Shown: in pieces, positions 1 to 5,590 of the stretch | How the letters are laid out: each line of letters begins with the position of its first letter | Numbering within the stretch: position 1 is the first letter of the stretch | The notes under the pieces: model-generated | Databases searched by the model: none | What the model saw: the letters and a program-made list of their open reading frames with translations, nothing else | Told to the model about the DNA's origin: nothing | Program-made: the position numbers and the translations under genes | DNA from: Kiritimatiellia bacterium | GTDB taxonomy: Bacteria; Verrucomicrobiota; Kiritimatiellia; RFP12; UBA1067 | Direction of reading: 5' to 3' | Length of the DNA stretch: 5,590 bases | Assembly (NCBI GenBank): GCA_017385345.1 | Contig: JAFNRY010000032.1 | Location: forward strand, 1 to 5,590

Positions 1-1302
1 GAGTACCGTGGCGTGCCGGAGAGACCTGGGCGGCCTTCGCCATCGCGCGATACTTCGCCCGAGCGCAACCTTCAGATCTTCCACGACATGCGCGACGGCA
101 AATACGCCGACGGCGAATGGTGCCTGCGCGCGAAGATCGACATGGCCTCGCCCAACATCCATTTCCGCGATCCGGTGCTGTACCGCGTCCGCCACGCCGC
201 GCACTACCACCTCGGCGACAAATGGTGCATCTATCCGATGTACGATTTCGCCCATCCGATAGAAGACGCGCTCGAAGGCGTGACGCACTCCATGTGCACG
301 CTCGAATTCGAAGTCCACAGGCCCTTGTACGACTGGGTGGTGGACCGGCTCGACGAAATGGGGCTTCTTCCGGTGCGCAACGGGGTGAAGATAAGGACGC
401 GCCAGCGCGAATTCGCGCGGCTCAACATGACGTACACCGTCATGTCGAAACGCCTTCTGATGCAGCTCGTCGAAGAGAAGCGCGTGTCCGGATGGGATGA
501 TCCTCGCATGCCTACGATATGCGGCATGAGGCGGCGCGGATACACGGCGGCCGCGATACGCGCCTTCTGCGAGAAGGTCGGCTACACGAAAGTGGAGAGC
601 GAGAGCGACGACGCGCTGCTGGAGTGGTGCGTCCGCGAGGACTTGAACAGGACGGCGCCGCGCAGGATGGCGGTCGTCGATCCGGTGAAGGTGGTGGTGG
701 ACAACTGGGAAGGCGGGGCGCGCGAAGCCGAACTCCAGGAGAATCCGCTCGATGAATCGGCCGGCACGCGGAAGGTTCCGTTCGGCGGCGAGATATGGAT
801 CGACCGCTCCGATTTCATGGAGGAACCGGAGAAGAAGTTTTTCCGCATGGCGCCCGGGCGCGAAGTGCGCCTGCGCGGCGCATGCATCTTCAAATGCACC
901 GGCTGCGTCAAGGACGGCGCGGGCCGCGTCGTCGAGATACACGGCGACTGGGATCCGGAGTCGTGGGGCGGAAACCCCGCAGACGGCCGCAAGGTGAAGG
1001 GCACCATACACTGGGTGGACTGCGCGACGGGGGCAAAGGCCAAGTTCCGTCTCTACAAGCGCCTGTTCACCGTGCCGGATCCGCTGAAGGACGGGGCCGA
1101 CAATTTTACGCGATACATCGACGCGGGCTCTCTCGAAGAGCGCGAGGGCTATGTCGAGCGGGCTCTTGCAGCGGCGGAACCCGGCGACGGATTCCAGTTC
1201 GAACGCACCGGGTATTTCGCCGCCGACGCGAAGGACCATTCCGCGGCGTCGCCGGTTTTCAACCGGACGGTCACTTTGAAGGATTCGTACAAGCCGGCGT
1301 GA
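1..1302 (+). CDS. glnS: Glutaminyl-tRNA synthetase, 5'-truncated by the window edge
   Basis: GlnRS is a cytoplasmic class I synthetase that charges tRNA-Gln with glutamine using ATP. The frame is open from base 1 and gives 433 residues ending in TGA. The family is about 550 residues, so roughly the first 120, including the HIGH motif, lie upstream. The first residues EYRG, then SPSRD, match the YRG...SPYRD stretch of E. coli GlnRS from memory. Further matches are KIDMASPNIHFRDPVLYR, WCIYPMYDFAHPIEDALEG (from 223), and the class I signature in its GlnRS form, VMSKR (439-453). GWDDPRMPTI, AVVDPVKVVV and the GEIWIDRSDF, DGRKVKGTIHWV and FQFERTGYF blocks of the anticodon-binding beta-barrels follow. 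GlnRS rather than GluRS is clear from these C-terminal barrels. About 10 extra residues before the REFARLN block, relative to E. coli, look like a surface insertion. KCTGC in the barrel region is also seen in other bacterial GlnRS. The upstream GTG at 13 is not the true start. Confidence 0.97.
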   Translation, partial: EYRGVPERPGRPSPSRDTSPERNLQIFHDMRDGKYADGEWCLRAKIDMASPNIHFRDPVLYRVRHAAHYHLGDKWCIYPMYDFAHPIEDALEGVTHSMCTLEFEVHRPLYDWVVDRLDEMGLLPVRNGVKIRTRQREFARLNMTYTVMSKRLLMQLVEEKRVSGWDDPRMPTICGMRRRGYTAAAIRAFCEKVGYTKVESESDDALLEWCVREDLNRTAPRRMAVVDPVKVVVDNWEGGAREAELQENPLDESAGTRKVPFGGEIWIDRSDFMEEPEKKFFRMAPGREVRLRGACIFKCTGCVKDGAGRVVEIHGDWDPESWGGNPADGRKVKGTIHWVDCATGAKAKFRLYKRLFTVPDPLKDGADNFTRYIDAGSLEEREGYVERALAAAEPGDGFQFERTGYFAADAKDHSAASPVFNRTVTLKDSYKPA

Positions 1303-1308
1303 CGCCGG
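1294..1308 (+). other. Small hairpin with the glnS stop codon as its loop
   Basis: A perfect 6-bp inverted repeat CCGGCG (1294-1299) and CGCCGG (1303-1308) encloses exactly the TGA stop of glnS. No T-run follows; the next bases are AAAATCG and then the ribosome binding site of the next gene. It is therefore not a standard intrinsic terminator. It might attenuate or stabilise the transcript between the two genes, or be chance in GC-rich DNA. Confidence 0.4.
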
Positions 1309-1315
1309 AAAATCG

Positions 1316-1322
1316 AAAGGAG
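1316..1322 (+). promoter_or_regulatory. Ribosome binding site that fixes the beta-helix gene start
   Basis: AAAGGAG lies 6 nt before the ATG at 1329. It matters because the reading frame of the beta-helix gene stays open for about 180 codons upstream inside glnS. The Shine-Dalgarno site and the signal peptide that starts right after it select 1329 as the true start. Confidence 0.85.
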
Positions 1323-1328
1323 AATGCA

Positions 1329-2690
1329 ATGAAGAAGTTCACCATTGCGGCAATCGCGGCGGTTCTCGTCGGCGCCACCGCGGGAGCGGCCGACATCTAC
1401 GTTTCGCTCGACGGCGGCAAGAACAAGAACCCCGGCACCAAGGAGGCGCCTCTGAAAAACCTTTGGAAGGCGATCGAAACGGCCGGTACCGGCGATACGA
1501 TCCACGTGGCCGGCTCCGGCAAACCGTATCCCGGCAAGGCCACGAGCAAAGGCACGTTCCTGATGGAGAAGCCCGTTTCGATAATCGGCGGATATTCGCC
1601 CGATTTCGCTTCGCGCGATCCGCTAAAGTTCCGCACTCTCCTCCAGGCCCGGAACGACAGCTACACGCGCGGCAACTGCCTCGGAGTTCTCCACCTCGAG
1701 TTCGACAAGACGCCGAACGCGCCCAAGGGCGTGAAAATGAAGATAGACGGACTCGTGTTCGACGAAGGCTTCGCGAACTCGTACCATACCGTCAAGGGCA
1801 AACCGGAAGGTTTCGATACGGGAATGTGGCTCGAAGGGCCGGCCAAGAACATCGCCGACAAGCAGGTCAGCCCCAACCGTTACATGATCTACTCCGCGAC
1901 CGCGTCTCGCGTCGAGGGCGAACTCGAAATATCGAACTGTGCCTTCGTCAACTGCGGCAACATCGCCGTCAACATCAACTGGTTCAAGGGAGCCGTGAAG
2001 ATCGAAAACTGCGTCTTCTGCAACAACCGCATGATTGGCGCGTCCGTCGCCTGCTCCTCCGCCGTGCCGATGGACGGTCCGTCGAGACCTCGCGCCGGAT
2101 GGAAGCCGGAAGTCAAGTGGGAGTTCGAGAACAATACGGTTCTCTACACCTGGAGCCGTCTCAACGATCTTGCCGACATGGGGTTCGGAGTGCGTGTGAA
2201 TACCGGGGTGGAGGCGGAAATCGAGAACAATATCATAGGACTCAACGTCCTCACCGGTTTCGACAATACCAAGGGCGTCCCGTCCACGAAGAAGATAAAA
2301 CTCAATGGCAACGTATTCTTCCTCAATCGCGAGAGCGATGTCCAGATGACCGCCTCTCCGAGCGTGGTCAAAGTCAGGGTTGACGAGTTCGAGGACCTCG
2401 AGGGGACCGACGGCATCGAGGAAATCGAAGACAACGAGGATCTGAAGGATCCGTCGGTGTTCAAGGGGAGGCTCGATGCAAAGTTCCTCAACGCCTTCCT
2501 GTCGATGAAATATTCCGAATCGACGAAGCTCGACGAGGGCAAGTGCAACGGTCTCCGATCAATGCTCGGGCTCCCTCTCCAAGGCACGATAACGACGAAG
2601 TGCGACATGTTTTGCAACCGCTATTCGCTGGAAGAAGCGCTCAAACTTTTCGGGGCGATGGCCGGCAAAGGTGCGCAGACGCCCAAATAA
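1329..2690 (+). CDS. Secreted right-handed parallel beta-helix protein, function unknown
   Basis: The product has 453 residues. It opens with a classical Sec signal peptide: MKK, then a hydrophobic run of Ala/Ile/Val/Leu, with likely cleavage after residue 20 or 21 (TAGA/AD). The mature N-terminus (IYVSLDGG...NPGTKEAPLKNLWKAI...GDTIHVA, residues 23-60) resembles the DUF1565-type start of many beta-helix proteins. Residues about 198-335 contain repeated short strands ending in Asn or Cys-Asn turns (LEISNCAF, VKIENCVFCNN, WEFENNTV, AEIENNIIG, IKLNGNVFF), the ladder pattern of pectate-lyase-like beta-helices. Residues 352-374 are strikingly acidic (Asp/Glu rich, few positive charges). Nine cysteines are present. 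I see no catalytic motif that would name a substrate; such folds bind or cleave polysaccharides or act as surface proteins. No PEP-CTERM or other sorting signal is visible at the C-terminus (GKGAQTPK). It starts 26 nt after glnS and probably shares its transcript, ending at the terminator at 2725. Confidence 0.85.
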   Translation: MKKFTIAAIAAVLVGATAGAADIYVSLDGGKNKNPGTKEAPLKNLWKAIETAGTGDTIHVAGSGKPYPGKATSKGTFLMEKPVSIIGGYSPDFASRDPLKFRTLLQARNDSYTRGNCLGVLHLEFDKTPNAPKGVKMKIDGLVFDEGFANSYHTVKGKPEGFDTGMWLEGPAKNIADKQVSPNRYMIYSATASRVEGELEISNCAFVNCGNIAVNINWFKGAVKIENCVFCNNRMIGASVACSSAVPMDGPSRPRAGWKPEVKWEFENNTVLYTWSRLNDLADMGFGVRVNTGVEAEIENNIIGLNVLTGFDNTKGVPSTKKIKLNGNVFFLNRESDVQMTASPSVVKVRVDEFEDLEGTDGIEEIEDNEDLKDPSVFKGRLDAKFLNAFLSMKYSESTKLDEGKCNGLRSMLGLPLQGTITTKCDMFCNRYSLEEALKLFGAMAGKGAQTPK

Positions 2691-2724
2691 TCCGGGACGC
2701 AACCGGGACACACGGTGAGACACG

Positions 2725-2754
2725 GGCGGGACAAAATGTCCCGCCTTTTTGTTT
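2725..2754 (+). terminator. Strong intrinsic (Rho-independent) terminator
   Basis: The arms GGCGGGACA (2725-2733) and TGTCCCGCC (2737-2745) pair perfectly over 9 bp around an AAA loop and are followed by TTTTTGTTTT. This ends the glnS/beta-helix transcript 35 nt after the TAA and separates it from the chaperone genes. Just upstream, CCGGGAC occurs twice (2692-2698 and 2703-2709) with no clear role. Confidence 0.93.
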
Positions 2755-2784
2755 TGTGCGCGATTGCTCGCCCCGTAGAGCCGG

Positions 2785-2800
2785 TGGCACGGATTGTGCT
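2785..2800 (+). promoter_or_regulatory. Candidate sigma-54-type promoter (-24/-12) or operator before dnaK
   Basis: TGGCACGGATTGTGCT matches the RpoN consensus TGGCACGRNNNTTGCW except for G in place of the first T of TTGC. The invariant GG (2786-2787) and GC (2798-2799) are separated by exactly 10 nt. Transcription would start near 2811, giving a leader of about 35 nt. The same bases form an inverted repeat, GTGGCAC (2784-2790) and GTGCTAC (2796-2802), with a 5-nt gap and one mismatch, so a repressor operator is an alternative. The position, between a terminator and a gene that needs its own promoter, supports a regulatory role. Sigma-54 control of dnaK would be unusual and is unproven. Confidence 0.4.
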
Positions 2801-2811
2801 ACAAGAAACTT

Positions 2812-2829
2812 GCCGCCGTAAAAGGCGGC
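2812..2829 (+). promoter_or_regulatory. GC-rich leader hairpin just upstream of the dnaK ribosome binding site
   Basis: GCCGCC (2812-2817) and GGCGGC (2824-2829) pair around a GTAAAA loop. Two further G-U pairs are possible at the base (2810-2811 with 2830-2831). The Shine-Dalgarno region GAGAGGAAAG (2831-2840) begins directly after it and is mostly unpaired, so this is not an obvious thermometer that hides the site. It could stabilise the 5' end of the message. Confidence 0.4.
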
Positions 2830-2845
2830 GGAGAGGAAAGAGAAA

Positions 2846-4765
2846 ATGGCAAAGGTACTTGGAATAGATCTGGGAACGACGAACAGCTGCATGGCCGTCA
2901 TGGAAGGCGGCGAAGCGACGGTGATTCCCAACAAGGAAGGCGCGAGGACGACGCCTTCGATAGTGGCGTTCACAAAGAGCGGCGAGATACTTGTCGGACA
3001 GGCGGCGAAGCGCCAGGCGGTGACGAACCCCAAGAGCACGATATACTCGATAAAGAGGTTCATTGGACGCCGTTTCGACGAGATGACCGACGAAATCAAG
3101 ATGGTGCCGTACGAAGTTGTGCGCGCGGCGAACGGCGACGCGGCCGTGAAGGTGGACGGCAAGGTGTACACGGCGCAGGAAATCAGCGCGATGATCCTGC
3201 GCAAGTTGAAGGAGGACGCGGAGGCGTTTCTCGGCGAGAAGATAACCGAAGCCGTGATAACGGTTCCCGCCTACTTCAACGACCAGCAGCGCCAGGCGAC
3301 GAAAGACGCCGGCAAGATCGCCGGCCTCGACGTGAAACGCATAGTGAACGAGCCTACGGCCGCATCGCTGGCCTACGGCCTCGACAAGAAGAAAAACGAA
3401 AAGATCGCGGTTTACGACTTCGGCGGCGGCACGTTTGATATTTCGATTCTCGATATCGGCGACGGCGTTTTCGAGGTGAAGGCCACGAACGGCGACACGC
3501 ATCTCGGCGGCGACGACCTCGACCAGGCCATCATGAAGTGGATGATCGAGGATTTCAAGGCCCAGTAGGGCATAGACCTGGGTAGCGACATGATGGCGCT
3601 GCAGCGTCTCAAGGAAGAGGCCGAAAAGGCGAAGTGCGCCCTGTCTTCGGCCACTACATACGACATCAACCTTCCGTTCATCACGGCGGACGCCACCGGA
3701 CCGAAACATTTGGCCACGACCCTCAACAAGGCCAAGCTCGAGGCCCTCACCATGGATCTCGTCAACAGGACGAGCGAACCGTGCCGCAAGTGCATGTCGG
3801 ACGCCGATCTTTCGTCCGTGGACGAAGTCGTGCTCGTCGGCGGCCAGACGCGCATGCCGCTCATTCAGGAGAAGGCGAAGAGCCTGTTCGGCAAGGAGCC
3901 GCACAAAGGAGTGAATCCGGACGAGGTGGTCGCGATGGGCGCAGCCATCCAGGGCGGCATTCTGAAGGGCGAGGTGAAGGACGTATTACTTCTGGACGTG
4001 ACTCCGCTCACGCTCGGCATCGAGACTCTCGGCGGCGTGCTGACGCCGCTCATCGAGCGCAACACGACAATTCCCGCCAAGAAGTCGCAGATATTCTCGA
4101 CTGCCGCGGACAACCAGCCCGCCGTGACGATCGCGATATTCCAGGGCGACCGCAAGATGGCGCGCGACAACAAGTCCCTCGGCAACTTCAATCTCGACGG
4201 CATTCCGCCCGCGCCGCGCGGCGTCCCGCAGATCGAAGTGACGTTCGACATCGATGCGAACGGCATCTTGAATGTCTCTGCGAAGGATCTCGGCACTCAG
4301 AAGGAGCAGAAGATAACCATCACAGCGGCGGGCGGGCTCTCGAAGGACGAAATCGAGAAGATGCGCAAAGACGCGGAAGCGCACGCAGCGGAGGACGAGA
4401 AGCGCCACGCCGAGGTGGAAGAGCGCAACAAGGCGGACGGTCTCGCGTTTCAGGTCGAGAAAACCCTGAAAGACGCCGGCGACAAGATCGACGCCGGCAA
4501 GAAAGCGCCCGTCGAAGCCGCGCTGAAGGAGCTGAAGGAGGCTCTGGCCAAACAGCCGCCCGTGTCGACGAGCGAAATAACGGCGAAGAAAGAGGCGCTG
4601 ATGAAGGCCATGGAGCCGGTGGCGCAGGAAATGTACGCTTCCGCGCAGGCTTCGCAGCAGGCCGGCGGCGCGGGAGCGGGTGCCGCCCCGGGCGGCGAAC
4701 AGCCGAAAGACCAGGGCAAAAAGGGCGGGGACGACGTCGTCGACGCCGACTACACCATGAAATGA
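2846..4765 (+). CDS. dnaK: Chaperone DnaK (Hsp70) with an in-frame TAG at codon 241
   Basis: DnaK is the cytoplasmic ATP-driven Hsp70 that binds exposed hydrophobic segments of client proteins, working with DnaJ and GrpE. The start at 2846 is set by GAGAGGAAAG upstream and by the canonical MAKVLGIDLGTTNS, the first phosphate loop. Further motifs are IKRFIGRRF, VPAYFNDQQRQATKDAG, IVNEPTAASLAYGLD, phosphate-2 loop DFGGGTFDISI, LGGDDLD, VVLVGGQTRMP, the interdomain linker VLLLDVTPL, and the substrate-binding domain with NTTIPAKKSQIFSTA, FNLDGIPPAPRG and IEVTFDIDANGILNVSAKD. A helical lid and a Gly/Ala-rich tail ending DDVVDADYTMK follow. Counting codon 241 as one residue gives 639 residues, against 638 in E. 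coli. The only lesion is TAG at 3566-3568; if it stops translation, a 240-residue fragment of the ATPase domain results, which could not function as a chaperone. The frame, alignment and downstream conservation are otherwise intact. The gene is called as one CDS on the view that the TAG is read through, recent, or an error. Confidence 0.9.
3566..3568 (+). other. In-frame amber (TAG) codon inside dnaK
   Basis: Codon 241 reads TAG between FKAQ and GIDL. In E. coli DnaK the same block is FKKDQGIDL (from memory), so the TAG aligns with Gln with no gap. TAG is one base away from CAG (Gln), GAG (Glu) and AAG (Lys). The 12 bases at 3560-3571 form a 4-bp inverted repeat, GCCC and GGGC, with AGTA between them, which overlaps the stop. 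The next ATGs (3590 and 3593) have no convincing Shine-Dalgarno site, so a restart making a separate C-terminal protein is unlikely. Confidence 0.95.
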
Positions 4766-4771
4766 CGATTT

Positions 4772-4820
4772 GTCGAAAGCAGTCGAAAGCATCGATCGCT
4801 ATCGACAGCAATCGCAAGCA
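4772..4820 (+). repeat. Degenerate 10-bp tandem repeat in the dnaK-groES spacer
   Basis: GTCGAAAGCA occurs twice back to back (4772-4781, 4782-4791). After a 9-nt segment, TCGATCGCT (4792-4800), two related units follow: ATCGACAGCA (4801-4810) and ATCGCAAGCA (4811-4820). The period is close to one helical turn. Within it TCGAT (4792-4796) and ATCGA (4801-4805) can pair as a small hairpin. The repeat fills most of the 78-nt gap and ends just before the groES ribosome binding site. No clear promoter, CIRCE or terminator is seen there. Confidence 0.6.
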
Positions 4821-4843
4821 CAAAAGAAAGAAGGAGACAGAAA

Positions 4844-5131
4844 ATGAAAATCAGACCTCTGGGCGACCGCGTTCTGGTCGAGCCCATCGAAGAGAAGGAA
4901 CAGCAGGTCGGCGGCATCATCATCCCCGATTCCGCACAGGAAAAGCCCATGCAGGGCAAGGTCATCGCGACGGGCAAGAAGAAAGACAAGGATGGGAAGG
5001 AAATCGCTTTCGACGTCAAGGCCGGAGACACCGTCCTTCTGCCAAAATACGGCGGAACCGAAGTGAAACTCGACGGCAAGAAGCTGCAGCTCGTCCGCGA
5101 AGAGGATCTGCTCGGCGTGCTCGAGAAGTAA
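4844..5131 (+). CDS. groES: Co-chaperonin GroES (Hsp10)
   Basis: GroES forms the seven-subunit lid that closes the GroEL chamber in the cytoplasm. The 95-residue product is full length for the family (E. coli GroES has 97). It begins with MKIRPLGDRVLVEPIE, the typical first strand, and has the mobile loop that contacts GroEL around residues 17-33 with its GGIII core at 23-27. It continues with GKVIATG, VKAGDTVLLPKYGGTEVKLDG and the usual ending EEDLLGVLEK. AAGGAG (4831-4836) lies 7 nt before the ATG, which fixes the start. It follows dnaK by 78 nt and precedes groEL by 30 nt. With no terminator visible on either side, co-transcription with both is likely, and with groEL almost certain. The stop is TAA. 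Confidence 0.97.
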   Translation: MKIRPLGDRVLVEPIEEKEQQVGGIIIPDSAQEKPMQGKVIATGKKKDKDGKEIAFDVKAGDTVLLPKYGGTEVKLDGKKLQLVREEDLLGVLEK

Positions 5132-5161
5132 AACAGTCAGGAACGAAAGGAATCAATCGAA

Positions 5162-5590
<429 letters not shown>

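Noticed and set aside
795..1328. Upstream extension of the beta-helix frame into glnS, starting at 795
   Set aside because: It overlaps conserved GlnRS coding sequence, gives an Arg-rich low-complexity translation, and would bury the signal peptide that begins at 1329 after a good Shine-Dalgarno site.
2755..2845. CIRCE operator or sigma-32 promoter for dnaK
   Set aside because: GTGCTA at 2796-2801 resembles part of the CIRCE right arm, but no left arm TTAGCACTC lies 9 nt before it. CCCCGT at 2771-2776 resembles a sigma-32 -10 element, but no CTTGAA-like -35 is at the right distance.
3597..3606. Palindrome CGCTGCAGCG shortly after the TAG, considered as a recoding-stimulating structure
   Set aside because: As a perfect palindrome without a loop it would make only a very short hairpin, it encodes conserved residues (ALQR), and it resembles no pyrrolysine or selenocysteine insertion element that I know.
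2621..3904. A 427-codon open frame on the minus strand, opposite the end of the beta-helix gene and the first half of dnaK
   Set aside because: Long antisense frames are common opposite GC-rich, strongly biased genes, and dnaK is a well-known case. The translation is Arg/Leu/His rich, has no recognisable domain, and spans two unrelated genes and a terminator.
3590..4765. A separate protein starting at ATG 3590, making dnaK a split two-gene Hsp70
   Set aside because: There is no convincing ribosome binding site before 3590 or 3593, the start would fall inside a conserved block of the ATPase domain, and the reading frame is unbroken apart from one codon.

Overview
The window is a GC-rich bacterial segment with every gene on the + strand. 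In order it holds the 3' part of a glutaminyl-tRNA synthetase gene (glnS), a gene for a secreted parallel beta-helix protein, a strong intrinsic terminator, and a chaperone cluster of dnaK, groES and the start of groEL. A Gram-negative host is likely. The combination of GlnRS with a secreted beta-helix protein that begins with a DUF1565-like segment suggests the PVC group (Kiritimatiellota, Lentisphaerota or Verrucomicrobiota). That placement is an inference from family resemblance only.

Bases 1-2754 look like one transcription unit. glnS enters the window already open, so its N-terminal Rossmann half lies upstream. It ends 26 nt before the beta-helix gene, which has its own good Shine-Dalgarno site and signal peptide. 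A 9-bp GC-rich hairpin with a T-run closes the unit at 2725-2754. Bases 2755-2845 form the dnaK leader, with a sigma-54-type -24/-12 candidate overlapping an inverted repeat, followed by a GC hairpin just before the ribosome binding site. No CIRCE element is visible.

The most notable point is in dnaK. Read in a single frame from 2846 to 4765, it gives a full-length DnaK of 639 codons (E. coli DnaK has 638 residues), with conserved sequence on both sides. Codon 241 (3566-3568), however, is an in-frame TAG. There is no frameshift or missing sequence. The TAG sits where relatives carry a polar residue, Gln in E. coli. It could be a base error, a fresh nonsense mutation, or an amber codon read as an amino acid. 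None of the four gene ends visible here uses TAG (TGA, TAA, TGA, TAA), which is compatible with recoding but is far too few to prove it.

groES and groEL follow dnaK after a 78-nt spacer that carries a degenerate 10-bp tandem repeat. DnaK (Hsp70) would hold and release unfolded chains, and GroEL/GroES would encapsulate them. Grouping the two machines without grpE or dnaJ between them implies shared control of cytoplasmic protein folding. Apart from the TAG codon and the two regulatory spacers, this is an ordinary housekeeping region. I see no mobile element, CRISPR array, tRNA or rRNA.
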